Part shown: in pieces, positions 46,283 to 55,184 of the stretch
Layout: each line of letters begins with the position of its first letter
Position numbering within the stretch: the stretch's first letter is position 1
Assembly (NCBI RefSeq): GCF_020381325.1
Contig: NZ_JAGSPI010000001.1
Coordinates: forward strand, 248,001-312,000
Direction: 5' to 3'
Source: Providencia vermicola
GTDB taxonomy: Bacteria > Pseudomonadota > Gammaproteobacteria > Enterobacterales > Enterobacteriaceae
Length of the DNA: 64,000 bases
Made by a program: the position numbers and the translations under genes
The notes under the pieces: model-generated
What the model was told of the DNA's origin: nothing
What the model saw: only the letters and a program-made list of their open reading frames with translations
Database searches by the model: none

Positions 46283-47539
46283 TTAGCGAACAATAATACC
46301 TAATAAAATTCCGATAGCACCAAAGTCAGCATCACTGAATGTTGTATTTGCGATACCAATATCCCCAAGTACAGGTAATAAGAAGACAGGTAAGAAGGTG
46401 ATTAGTAAGCCTTGCGCAAATGCACCTAAAATAGCGCCGCGGCGGCCACCTGTTGCGTTACCAAATACCCCAGCAGCAGCTCCCACAAAGAAGTGTGGCA
46501 CAACACCTGGAATAATTACTGTCATATTTAAGGCATATAATAAGAACATGCCGATGACACCCGCTGCAAAGCTACTTAAGAAACCGACTAATACTGCGTT
46601 TGGGGCATAAGGGAATACCACTGGGCAGTCTAATGCAGGTTTTGCATTTGGCACGAGTTTGTCTGATATACCTTTAAATGCAGGAACAATTTCAGCGATG
46701 ACCATGCGCACACCTTGCAGGATAATGTATACCCCAGCTGCGAAGGTAATAGACTGCATTAATGAGAACATAAACCAGTTTTTGCCACCACTGACTTCAC
46801 GCACAAAATCACCGCCTGCAAATAAGCAAGTAATGATAAAAATGATGAACATAGTGAATGAAATAGCCACAGGTGTATCACGCAGGAATAGCAAGCTTTT
46901 TGGTACATTCATATCTTCTGTTGAATGCTCTTTATTACCAAACTTGCTGCCAATAAAACCTGCTAATACATAAGAAATGGTTGAGAAGTGCCCAATAGCA
47001 ACGTCATCAGAACCTGTAACTTTCTTCATATATGGGTGTGCGATGGCAGGGAAGAACACCATACAGAAGCCCACAATTAAAGAGCCAACTGTCACCAGCA
47101 TGGTTCCTTCCATTCCTGCCGTTGCTAGAATAACGGCAATCATCATCGACATGAATAATGTATGGTGACCTGTCAGGAAGATGAACTTCCATGGTGTTAA
47201 GCGAGCAATCAAGATATTGATTAACATCGCAAAGAACATGATCATTGCCATCTCACGGCCAAAGCTTTTTTGTGCAATAGACACAATTGCTTCGTTGTTA
47301 GGTACTACACCGTTGATGCCAAAAGCATGTTGGAAGATGGCAGAGAAATCACCCAATGAGCTAACCACTAAACCTGCACCAGCACCTAAGATCACAAAAC
47401 CCATAATGGTTTTAATAGTGCCTTTAATGCATTCTGTTACCAGTTTTTTCTGAGCAATCAAACCGATAAGGGCAATAAGACCGACTAAAATAGCAGGTTC
47501 AGATAAAACATCCTGCATCAGAAAACGAAAAAATGACAT
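46283..47539 (-). CDS. PTS Ula-type EIIC permease
   Basis: The 418-residue membrane protein has the UlaA/SgaT-type EIIC layout of about eleven helices with GFVILGAGAGLVVSSLGDFSAIFQHAFGI (~46-74), TGHHTLFMSMMI (~122), IPGVVPHFFVGAAAGVFGNATGGRRGAILGAFAQGLL (~345-385). This class imports L-ascorbate or related sugar acids/pentitols. It lies last in an A-B-C operon and the sugar is not shown by any linked enzyme. Confidence 0.9.
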   Translation of the reverse strand: MSFFRFLMQDVLSEPAILVGLIALIGLIAQKKLVTECIKGTIKTIMGFVILGAGAGLVVSSLGDFSAIFQHAFGINGVVPNNEAIVSIAQKSFGREMAMIMFFAMLINILIARLTPWKFIFLTGHHTLFMSMMIAVILATAGMEGTMLVTVGSLIVGFCMVFFPAIAHPYMKKVTGSDDVAIGHFSTISYVLAGFIGSKFGNKEHSTEDMNVPKSLLFLRDTPVAISFTMFIIFIITCLFAGGDFVREVSGGKNWFMFSLMQSITFAAGVYIILQGVRMVIAEIVPAFKGISDKLVPNAKPALDCPVVFPYAPNAVLVGFLSSFAAGVIGMFLLYALNMTVIIPGVVPHFFVGAAAGVFGNATGGRRGAILGAFAQGLLITFLPVFLLPVLGDIGIANTTFSDADFGAIGILLGIIVR

Positions 47540-47550
47540 AGAGCCTCCGT

Positions 47551-47838
47551 TTACATCGCACCAAGTTTTTGTAATGCAACAGTGAGGCGCTCTTTCATGG
47601 CAACTTTATCAATCATATTTTCCAGTGCGACGATTTCACCACCCACTTGTTGAGCAACAAGCTGCTCTGCAATATCACTTGTACCAACAAAAATATCACT
47701 GACAGTGCCTTTTGCTGAGCCTAAATCAACATGGTCAACTTCAGCACTAACTTGCATATCTTTTAAAATATTTTTGATGCTCATTTCCATCATTAAACTG
47801 GTACCTAAGCCATTTCCACAAACAACGGTGATTTTCAT
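47551..47838 (-). CDS. PTS Ula-type EIIB subunit
   Basis: The 95-residue protein starts KITVVCGNGLGTSLMMEMS with phospho-carrying Cys7 and ends in a helical tail, the UlaB/SgaB-like EIIB fold. It passes phosphate from the IIA protein to the sugar. It is followed 11 nt later by the permease gene. Confidence 0.92.
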   Translation of the reverse strand: MKITVVCGNGLGTSLMMEMSIKNILKDMQVSAEVDHVDLGSAKGTVSDIFVGTSDIAEQLVAQQVGGEIVALENMIDKVAMKERLTVALQKLGAM

Positions 47839-47859
47839 AATGTTTACCTTAATATGTAA

Positions 47860-48306
47860 TTATTCGTATTTAGCGATGATTTGAAGAATGTCATCGACGT
47901 TTTCTGAGTGCATGATGCTATCAATATCTTCTTGGTTATCAAAAAGTTCAGCAAGTTTTGCGATAGCCCCGATGTGGCTATTGCTATCTGTAGCAGCAAG
48001 AACGATAAGCAGTTTGATTGGGTCGTTGCCATCTGAACCGAACTCAACGCCTTGTTTAATCACGGTTAAACCAAGGGATAGCTGGTTTACACCATCTTCA
48101 GGACGAGCATGAGGCATGGCAATCCCTGGGCCTAAGACATAATAAGGGCCAATCTTTTCATGTGATTTGATAATCGCATCGATATATTGCGGTTCGATTA
48201 ACTTATTATTAATTAATGGTTTACAGGCGATTTTGATCGCATCTTGCCAATCTGTGGCACTTTCGACGACCTGAATAACGTTCGAGGTCAGTAAAGTCGT
48301 AAGCAT
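47860..48306 (-). CDS. PTS EIIA subunit (UlaC/mannitol type)
   Basis: The 148-residue protein has the EIIA type-2 core, with the phospho-accepting His66 in GPGIAMPHARPEDGV and the later SLGLTVIKQGVEFG and IVLAATDSNSHIGAIAKLAELF. It takes phosphate from HPr and gives it to the EIIB. It is the first gene of the PTS operon and faces a LacI regulator. Confidence 0.92.
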   Translation of the reverse strand: MLTTLLTSNVIQVVESATDWQDAIKIACKPLINNKLIEPQYIDAIIKSHEKIGPYYVLGPGIAMPHARPEDGVNQLSLGLTVIKQGVEFGSDGNDPIKLLIVLAATDSNSHIGAIAKLAELFDNQEDIDSIMHSENVDDILQIIAKYE

Positions 48307-48370
48307 GGAGCTGCTCCTGGTTGGTTAAATTTTTATCTTTTTAATGGTTGAGTGAATAGTAGTGATCTAT

Positions 48371-48417
48371 GGTAGCGCTATCTAGCTGATTTGTTCATTT
48401 TCGTGATAGCGCTATCA
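48371..48417. promoter_or_regulatory. Two LacI-type operators GRTAGCGCTATC
   Basis: GGTAGCGCTATC (48371-48382) and TGATAGCGCTATCA (48404-48417) lie in the divergent space between the PTS operon and its LacI-family regulator. The second is a perfect palindrome with the central GC typical of LacI-family sites. Centres are 34 bp apart. Confidence 0.75.
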
Positions 48418-48536
48418 TTTTGAATAAATATTGCGAACAAAGGCTAAATGAATAGACTTGTAAGCTGATTAACAAATTCAACCTGTGCTAAGTTAGTGCT
48501 GTTGAATAATAAGTTTAGGCTAAATAAAAGTATTAC

Positions 48537-49571
48537 ATGCAAAAAACACGAAAAAGAAAAAATACAGGGCGAGTGACATTACAGGATGTCGCTAAATATG
48601 CAGGCGTTGGCTCTATGACGGTATCTCGTGCTTTGCGAACGCCTGAGTTAGTATCAGATAATTTGCGTGAAAAAATTAACGCAGCCGTTGAGGAGCTTGG
48701 CTATATTCCAAATTCTGCCGCGGGGATTTTAGCTTCAGGGCAAAGCCGAACTGTTGCCGTGTTAATTCCTTCTTTGCGTGATAATGCGAGTTCAGTTTTT
48801 CTGCAAGCATTACAGGAAGTGCTTAACAAAAATACATACCAAGTTGTGATTGGTAGCCACGATTATCAGCAGAAAAAAGAATCAGAAGTTTTATCGACTT
48901 TATTACAAAGTAACCCTGCGGCGCTGATCATATTTGGTGCGGTTAATTCACAAAGCGTTTTTGATTACCTTAAACATTTAGATATTCCGGTTATCAACGT
49001 GGCAGGGGAATCCAGCCATCCTGTTACTTTGAATATTAAAAGTAATATTGGCGAAGCAGTTAATTTTTTAACCCATTTTTTGCTACAAAAAGGCTATAAA
49101 AAAATAGGTTATATCGGGGCTCAGATGGATAGCAAAATGCAAAGCCAACAGCTAAGCGGTTGGAATAAGGCGATGCTAGCTTATAACCAAAGTGCTGAAC
49201 AAAGCATCACTACACCATATGTCGCAACAATGGACTTCGGTCGTCAGGCGATTAGTGAAATGTTAACACGGCAACCAGAACTTGAAGCTGTTATTTGTAG
49301 TCATGAAATGATAGCACTTGGCGTGCTTTTTGAGTGTCAAAGGCGGTTAATACAAGTACCAAAAATGCTAGCGCTTGCCTGTGTAGAAGGCTCATCAAAT
49401 TGCGACCATATCCAGCCATCACTTACATCTGTCCGTATTGATTACAGTAAAATGGCGCGAGAAACGGCTAAAAAATTACAGAAGTGGTTAGCCGATCCTG
49501 ACACTGACTTTTCTGAAACTCAAGATGAAATCATTTTTCCCTATAAGTTTGAAGCCAGACAAAGTGCATAA
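48537..49571 (+). CDS. LacI-family regulator of the Ula-type PTS
   Basis: The 344-residue protein has the LacI helix-turn-helix (TLQDVAKYAGVGSMTVSRALRTPELVSDNLREKI, residues ~14-47) and the periplasmic-binding-type effector domain (AVLIPSLRDNASSVFLQALQEVL, near residue 76). The closest type by eye is the gluconate GntR/IdnR group. It is divergent from the PTS genes across two matching palindromes, so it very likely represses them until its sugar ligand is present. That ligand is not known. Confidence 0.88.
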   Translation: MQKTRKRKNTGRVTLQDVAKYAGVGSMTVSRALRTPELVSDNLREKINAAVEELGYIPNSAAGILASGQSRTVAVLIPSLRDNASSVFLQALQEVLNKNTYQVVIGSHDYQQKKESEVLSTLLQSNPAALIIFGAVNSQSVFDYLKHLDIPVINVAGESSHPVTLNIKSNIGEAVNFLTHFLLQKGYKKIGYIGAQMDSKMQSQQLSGWNKAMLAYNQSAEQSITTPYVATMDFGRQAISEMLTRQPELEAVICSHEMIALGVLFECQRRLIQVPKMLALACVEGSSNCDHIQPSLTSVRIDYSKMARETAKKLQKWLADPDTDFSETQDEIIFPYKFEARQSA

Positions 49572-49621
49572 AATATAACACTCCGGTTTAAATTAACGTT
49601 TTAGTATGTAATTTAATCTCT

Positions 49622-49704
49622 AGCCGACAATATAGAGTGGTATAAATCACTTTTTGATGAAAAACAGGATCGTTTTTTTGTATCTCGAAATAAGATTGTC
49701 GGCT
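49622..49704. repeat. 83-bp segment bounded by 10-bp inverted repeats
   Basis: AGCCGACAAT (49622-49631) and ATTGTCGGCT (49695-49704) are perfect inverted arms 63 bp apart, in the gap between the LacI gene and the next gene. The inside holds a smaller AGTG/CACT hairpin. It could be a miniature inverted-repeat element or a long hairpin terminator. Confidence 0.45.
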
Positions 49705-49817
49705 GGGTCACTGTATCCTATTTATTCCCTGCTAATGTATAAAGAGGGCAGCTAACTGCCTGCATATTAGAAGTCTATTACTCGATGAATTGATTGAGTC
49801 ATTACTGGGGAGTCACC

Positions 49818-50711
49818 ATGAAATTTCTTAAAACTGTTATTTCAACTGCGATTTTAGTTTCTTGTAGTGTGAGTGCTGCAACAACAGGCTCTGAAGTCTT
49901 AAAAGTACAAGATGGCGGTACACCGAATAAAGTCTACACAGCAAATAAACCAACCATTAAAGTTGCAACTTACAATATCGGTAAAAATGAATTAGCCCAA
50001 GATGTGGCGAATTTAGATAATTTGAGTAAGGCAATTGGTAAGATAGACGCAGACGTTATTGTTTTAACGGAAATTGATAACAAAACTGCGCGCAGTAAAA
50101 AAGTTCATCAGCTAGAAGAAATCGCGAAAGCCAATAAGATGGATTTTGCTTTTGGTAAAGCATTGGATTTCGATGGCGGCGAATATGGGGTCGGAATTTT
50201 ATCAAAATATAAAATAGAGAAATCCCAAGTTGTTAATTTGCCATCAGGTGATGCAGAGCAGCGTGTGGTATTAATCTCTCAAATAACTAAGCCTGGTTTT
50301 GATGCACCGATTATTGTGATGGGCACACACCTTGACTGGCAAAAAGATCCGACCATTCGTATCGGTCAGGTTCGTCATATTTTAGATGCGAGTATCGGTG
50401 ATACAGATACAGGTTTTGATAATATCGCGGCCTCAATAAAAATATTAGCAGGGGACTTTAATTCCACGGCAAATGAGCAGCCTATTCAGGAAATTCGTTA
50501 TATGTGGAACCCTGTCGAGAAGCAAGGGATTGATTATCGCAGTTGGCCAGCGGTAAACCCAGCGATTGATATTGACCATATTTTTACATTTAAAGGCCAA
50601 GTATGGGATGTGAAGAATATGCAGATCCCAACTGATAGTAAAGAGTTCCAATGGTCGAGTGTTAGCGACCATCTTCCAATTATTGCTGAGTTGGAATTAC
50701 AGGAGCAATAA
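49818..50711 (+). CDS. Secreted endonuclease/exonuclease/phosphatase-family protein
   Basis: The 297-residue protein has a signal peptide (KFLKTVISTAILVSCSVSAA) and the EEP metallohydrolase motifs: VATYNIGKNELAQD (~56), IVLTEIDNKTARS (Mg-binding Glu, ~88), GTHLDWQKD (~173), LAGDFNSTANEQ (~212) and VSDHLPIIAELEL at the C-terminus. Members cut DNA, RNA or phosphoesters such as phosphoinositides or sphingomyelin. Export suggests a nutrient-scavenging or host-directed role. ATG at 49818 has GGGGAG upstream. Confidence 0.85.
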   Translation: MKFLKTVISTAILVSCSVSAATTGSEVLKVQDGGTPNKVYTANKPTIKVATYNIGKNELAQDVANLDNLSKAIGKIDADVIVLTEIDNKTARSKKVHQLEEIAKANKMDFAFGKALDFDGGEYGVGILSKYKIEKSQVVNLPSGDAEQRVVLISQITKPGFDAPIIVMGTHLDWQKDPTIRIGQVRHILDASIGDTDTGFDNIAASIKILAGDFNSTANEQPIQEIRYMWNPVEKQGIDYRSWPAVNPAIDIDHIFTFKGQVWDVKNMQIPTDSKEFQWSSVSDHLPIIAELELQEQ

Positions 50712-50740
50712 ATAAACTTGATGTTTATGTTTATAAGCTA

Positions 50741-50764
50741 GGCCCCTTATGGGGTCTTTTTTAT
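50741..50764 (+). terminator. Terminator after the secreted hydrolase gene
   Basis: GGCCCC-TTAT-GGGGTC followed by a long T run (50755-50760 and on). Confidence 0.8.
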
Positions 50765-51063
50765 TTTTTTTCTGTAGAGTTTTTCAATAACCTTTGTCTT
50801 TCAATATAACGCTTTTCAACAATGAGCAGGTATTGCTCAATAGTTTGATAGATTTTTTCACGGGGTATAGAGACTAAGCTGTTATCACTTATAGCATCAG
50901 TCGTTTTATAGACAAAATCAGACATGAAGTCTGTAATGTTTTTAAATTGGTTAGCCACATGTGTGTAGTAATACTGGTAGACATAGGATTCTTGTGAATG
51001 GCTGAGCTCCGTATTATTCGTGAGATTGTTTGTTGCAAGCAATAGTAGTTGAATGTTAGTCAT
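50761..51063 (-). CDS. Hypothetical 100-residue protein
   Basis: The helical, hydrophilic protein (YQYYYTHVANQFKNITDFMSDFVYK, IYQTIEQYLLIVEKRYIERQR) is preceded on the minus strand by GGGG six bases before its ATG, which supports it as a real gene. I recognise no family or motif. Confidence 0.55.
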   Translation of the reverse strand: MTNIQLLLLATNNLTNNTELSHSQESYVYQYYYTHVANQFKNITDFMSDFVYKTTDAISDNSLVSIPREKIYQTIEQYLLIVEKRYIERQRLLKNSTEKK

Positions 51064-52107
51064 GGAATCCCCTTTTTTAGGAGGAAAATACTACCTGATT
51101 TTACAATTTTGTTTTGTCAATATTCGTCGGATAATTTTATGTTTTCGTTAAATACTTAGAGTTTATAAGAATATTCTGTATTTTTGGCGATTTATGATAT
51201 GACAGAACAAGGATTAATTACTTTATACTAAAAATGCAATAGTGTTTTAAATTAAAATTAAGTTAAATATTCTTATGGTTGACGTGTTAATATATTGTTA
51301 TTTACTTTTGCTTTTCAAGCTGTTAATAAATTCTAGTCTGTAATGATTTTATTTTTATTTAGAATAATCAGTATCTTATGTGTTTTTGATTTAAGGGTTA
51401 TGCTGTAATTGTTAATAAGGAATGTAAAATAATAGGAATAAAAAATATACTAAAAGATATTTTGAATGATAAAGATATTAATTATTCAATTAGATTTATC
51501 CATTTGAATTTATTGTGTTTTTTTATTTTTTCTTCTTGTTTTAATTTTAGTCGATTAAAAGGGAGTATGTATTGGATATTTTATTTACGCATTATCTGGG
51601 TATTATTACGCATAATTGGAGTTTATTTACAGTTGGCAACATTATTATGTACATTGTATTATTTAATAATATATTCAATATAAGCAATATTAAACAGTAT
51701 TAAACTGTTAAGGTGAATTATTGTTTCTGGTTCTGTAAGTATGAAACCTTTATTGTATAAAAAATACAAATTGCAACAGTTAATCTTTAAGGTACTATTT
51801 ATATTCAAGGTTTAATACTGGTATACTTACTCATGTAATAGGTAAAATGAAGTATAAATATGGGTTTGGTCGCATTGATTAGAGTAAATCGATTTTTTGC
51901 TAACCATAAATTTTATCTAGAATAGATATTAGAGAGGGTGGCGCTCTAATAAGATATTCTGATGTGGCTTATCAATCCTATTATTAAAATAATTATTACT
52001 TTCTTACAATTAACTAAATATATCTACTTGCATACCTTTTATGCAAAGGTGTGGTGAACAATTTTGGTCAATTGGATGTGTTACTGTGTTTATGAGAGCT
52101 TAACTAT
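51064..52107. other. Long gene-poor A+T-rich stretch
   Basis: About 1.04 kb without a convincing gene. A 73-residue frame at 51462-51683 is made of A/T-biased codons and is probably spurious. One small palindrome, AACAGT-ATTAA-ACTGTT, lies at 51693-51709. The stretch probably includes the promoter of the lipoprotein gene at 52108. Confidence 0.45.
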
Positions 52108-52497
52108 ATGAACATAATCAAATTGCTCACAATTCTATTGTTAACTGGGTGCTCTTTTATTTTGGGGGTCACTCTGAACTATTCCCCAACTCCTGATTTG
52201 GTCAAAATGGCAAAGGCGAATGTAGAGGATTATCTGTCATATCCTGAATCGGCTTCTTTTCGAAATGTGAAATATAATTTCATTCGACAAACGGCCGACA
52301 AAGGAGATTTAGGCTATGTCTGTGGAGAGGTATTTCGTGTTAGGAATGCGCGGTTAGAAGGCTATAAAAAGTTTATTGTGAAAGCCTATAATGATAAAGA
52401 TGGAAGAGTCACGATGTCCATACCACTTGTGGAAGGGGACTATGACTTATTGCCAATGGAAATGATGAATTCGTTATGGGGCAAGTATTGCTTCTAA
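52108..52497 (+). CDS. Predicted lipoprotein of unknown function
   Basis: The 129-residue protein starts with a lipoprotein signal (NIIKLLTILLLTGCSFILG, lipobox LTGC) and then VKMAKANVEDYLSYPESASFRNVKYNF, with two later cysteines (GYVCGEVF and KYCF at the C-terminus). The phrase LSYPESASFRNV resembles small envelope proteins of unknown role. It is flanked by a gene-poor stretch. Confidence 0.7.
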   Translation: MNIIKLLTILLLTGCSFILGVTLNYSPTPDLVKMAKANVEDYLSYPESASFRNVKYNFIRQTADKGDLGYVCGEVFRVRNARLEGYKKFIVKAYNDKDGRVTMSIPLVEGDYDLLPMEMMNSLWGKYCF

Positions 52498-52520
52498 TTA
52501 TGTGCACGAAAACCAACCAA

Positions 52521-52546
52521 TAAAGAAAGCCAATTGGCTTTCTTTA
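52521..52546. terminator. Bidirectional terminator before the polyol genes
   Basis: TAAAGAAAGCC-AATT-GGCTTTCTTTA is an 11-bp stem with a 4-base loop between convergent genes. Confidence 0.85.
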
Positions 52547-52562
52547 AAGGGGGATATGCGAG

Positions 52563-54182
52563 TTATCCTCTTAGTTCTCTCGCACACTGCTGAAGCTGTA
52601 AGAAGGAAGCGAAACGCAAATCATGACGTGCTTGATAGCTTTCCTCTGCATAGTAAGTTAAATCAATTTCACTAAATTGATCCATGGCTTGGGCGACGTT
52701 ATCACAAATTTTACCCGCGACAGCACCTAAAATGGCTGAACCAAGTAAAACAGGTTCACTCGCTTGTGTAGAAATCACGGGAACGTTACATGTATCTGCT
52801 AATAACTGGCGAATTAATGGATGCTGCCCTGCGCCACCACTGACCACAATGTTTTCAATTGCAGCACCTGATTTTGCTTGTGCTTCAATGATTTGTCTTA
52901 AGCCGTAACCAATACCACACACACCAGCAACATAAAATGACAGCAAATTTTCTAAGCTATTGTCCATGGTGAGGCCTGCAATTACCGCCCTTGCATGCGG
53001 GTCAGCAAATGGTGCGCGGTTACCTAAGAACTCAGGGACAACGTGGATTTTTTCAGCAAGTTCAACAGACTGAGATGGAGAGGTCGCTTTTTCTAACACT
53101 AGGTCAGCTAAATAGACGGGAAGTGGTTTTCCTTGCTCTTTTGCAGTAATTTTTGCACTTATACTAGCAGGGTGAAGGGAAAGCAGTTGATCAATCGCTG
53201 CGCCAGCTGCACTTTGCCCTCCCTCGTTTAACCACATACCTGGCACCATCGCACTATAATACGGCCCCCAAACGCCAGGTATGAAAACTGGCTCTTTAGT
53301 CGTTGTCATTGTGCAAGATGAGGTTCCGAAAACATACGCCATGTTGGCTGTTGCATCACCATTGACACCCACCGTACCAATTCCACCTGCATGGGCATCA
53401 ATCATACCTGATGCAACAGGGGTACCGACTAATAAGCCCATCTGTTTTGCTGCATCGTTTGTTAAGCCAGAACCGCAAGGAGTGCCTGGTTCAACAATCA
53501 ATTGGCCAATACGAGCAAATTTTTCATCAGCAAGTTCAGATAAACCAATTTGATGGAAGTAATCAGTATCCCAACGTTTTTCATGGGCGAGATAAGTCCA
53601 TTTACAGGTGACTGTACAGGTTGAGCGAGCTAACGAGTCAGTTGATTTCCACGTTAAGAAATCAGCCAAATCAAAAAACTGCCACGCATTTTCATAGGAT
53701 TGAGGTAGGTTTTCTTTTAACCATAAAATTTTTGGTGTTTCCATTTCTGGGGAAATCTTACCCCCCACATAATTTAAGACAGGGTGTTTTAGCTGATTAA
53801 TACGTTCAGCTTGTTCTGTGGCGCGATGATCCATCCAGACAATAATATTACGGTCTGGATCAGCGCTTGGACTAGCGGAAATAGGCTGTTTATCGTGGCC
53901 AATCACGACGAGTGAACAGGTTGCATCGAAGCCAATTCCTGCTACCTGTTGTGGTGAAATATTTGAAGTTGCGACAGCTTGCTTGACACAATAACAAACT
54001 GCCTCCCAAATTTGGTTACTAGACTGCTCTGCGAAATGAGCGCTGTCGCGGTAGAGTGTAATATCGTGTTTAGCAGATGCTAACATTTTACCTGTCATGT
54101 CGAATACACCCGCGCGAGCACTGCCTGTACCAACATCAATACCTATAACCACTTTATCATTTTGAGGGGTTGAATGTTGCAT
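52563..54182 (-). CDS. FGGY-family pentulose kinase (likely D-ribulokinase)
   Basis: The 539-residue kinase begins VVIGIDVGTGSARAGVFDM (phosphate-1 motif), has WMDHRATEQAERIN (~112), ASGMIDAHAGGIGTVG (~260) and, near residue 435, the VVSGGAGQHPLIRQLLADTCNVPV stretch of the FGGY C-terminal signature. Length and motifs fit FGGY pentulose kinases that phosphorylate D-ribulose. It follows a ribitol-dehydrogenase-like gene by 40 nt, so ribitol to D-ribulose to D-ribulose 5-phosphate is the expected path. The substrate is inferred. Confidence 0.85.
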   Translation of the reverse strand: MQHSTPQNDKVVIGIDVGTGSARAGVFDMTGKMLASAKHDITLYRDSAHFAEQSSNQIWEAVCYCVKQAVATSNISPQQVAGIGFDATCSLVVIGHDKQPISASPSADPDRNIIVWMDHRATEQAERINQLKHPVLNYVGGKISPEMETPKILWLKENLPQSYENAWQFFDLADFLTWKSTDSLARSTCTVTCKWTYLAHEKRWDTDYFHQIGLSELADEKFARIGQLIVEPGTPCGSGLTNDAAKQMGLLVGTPVASGMIDAHAGGIGTVGVNGDATANMAYVFGTSSCTMTTTKEPVFIPGVWGPYYSAMVPGMWLNEGGQSAAGAAIDQLLSLHPASISAKITAKEQGKPLPVYLADLVLEKATSPSQSVELAEKIHVVPEFLGNRAPFADPHARAVIAGLTMDNSLENLLSFYVAGVCGIGYGLRQIIEAQAKSGAAIENIVVSGGAGQHPLIRQLLADTCNVPVISTQASEPVLLGSAILGAVAGKICDNVAQAMDQFSEIDLTYYAEESYQARHDLRFASFLQLQQCARELRG

Positions 54183-54222
54183 TTTACCTCCAAAAATTAA
54201 TCATTATGAACTAAGAAAAACG

Positions 54223-54951
54223 CTACAGATCAACACTGTTTGGCACAATGACAAGGTCACGGACAGTGACATGTTTTGGACGAGTTAACATAAAGAGTAC
54301 CGCTTCAGCCACTTCAATCGGTTGCATTAAGCTACCATTTGCCAGTGCTTCTTCCATTTTTTCTTTTGGCCAATCATCTAATAACGCAGTGACGACAGGG
54401 CCTGGTAAAACGGCACCCACACGGACACCGTGTTCTGAAACTTGGCGGCGAGTTGAGTGAACAAAAGCTTGAACCGCAAATTTAGACGCAGTGTAAATGG
54501 GCTCCCAAATAACAGGCACAACGCCTGCGATTGAGCTGGTAAATAATACATCGCCAGATTTTTGAGCAATAAAATGAGGCAAAACGGCACGAACACTACG
54601 GAAGGCAGCATTAATATTGAGATTTAAAACTTTATCCCAAACATCTGGATCGCCTTCTGCCACAGGTCCACCAATATAGGCACCCGCATTTGCATGAAAA
54701 ATATCTAAACGGCCTGCTTTTGCGAGTATTGCATCTAGCATGCCATCGACTTGTTTTGTGTTCATTAAATCAATGACTAGAGGGATTGCATTTTCGCCTA
54801 ATTCAGCAACAAGTTGATTTAATCTATCTTCAGCACGGTCAATTAGCACAACTTTGACACCCGCGTTGATCAGCGTGCGAGCACATTCAAGACCAATGCC
54901 AGATGCTGCGCCCGTAATTGCTGCGACTTTGTTTTCAATGGAAATAGCCAT
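54223..54951 (-). CDS. rbtD: Ribitol 2-dehydrogenase-like SDR
   Basis: The 242-residue protein has the Rossmann TGAASGIG (~14-21), the active Ser-Tyr-Lys set (LFTSSIAGV and YTASK ~150) and, over the full length, close similarity to Klebsiella RbtD: the stretch near residue 90 reading [61 protein letters not shown] and [15 protein letters not shown]. RbtD oxidises ribitol to D-ribulose with NAD. Start ATG at 54951. It is paired with the kinase and divergent to a LacI regulator. Confidence 0.92.
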   Translation of the reverse strand: MAISIENKVAAITGAASGIGLECARTLINAGVKVVLIDRAEDRLNQLVAELGENAIPLVIDLMNTKQVDGMLDAILAKAGRLDIFHANAGAYIGGPVAEGDPDVWDKVLNLNINAAFRSVRAVLPHFIAQKSGDVLFTSSIAGVVPVIWEPIYTASKFAVQAFVHSTRRQVSEHGVRVGAVLPGPVVTALLDDWPKEKMEEALANGSLMQPIEVAEAVLFMLTRPKHVTVRDLVIVPNSVDL

Positions 54952-55110
54952 AATGATTTACTCCAATCGGATTTTAGCGGAAAAATAAATGAAAAATAAT
55001 GAAATCAATGAGATGACAATGAGTCACGGGAATAGTTAAGGTGGCTGCATAGGATGGTTGATATTAAGTCTTTTTCATTATACCAACTCATGCTTCATCA
55101 ATTTCAGTAT

Positions 55111-55128
55111 TGCTCAATCGATGGAGCA
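55111..55128. promoter_or_regulatory. LacI-type operator at the ribitol locus
   Basis: TGCTCAATCGATGGAGCA is an 18-bp palindrome with one mismatched pair and the central CG typical of LacI-family sites. It lies 57 bp before the GTG start of the regulator and 160 bp from rbtD, so could control both. Confidence 0.6.
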
Positions 55129-55184
55129 GTATTGCGACTTTTTCACTTTGGTGTCAAGCTAGGAAAAAATGGAGATATGAATCT

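Noticed and set aside
51462-51683. 73-residue hydrophobic frame in the gene-poor stretch
   Set aside because: TTG start, extreme A/T codon bias, no clear Shine-Dalgarno and no family; most likely chance.
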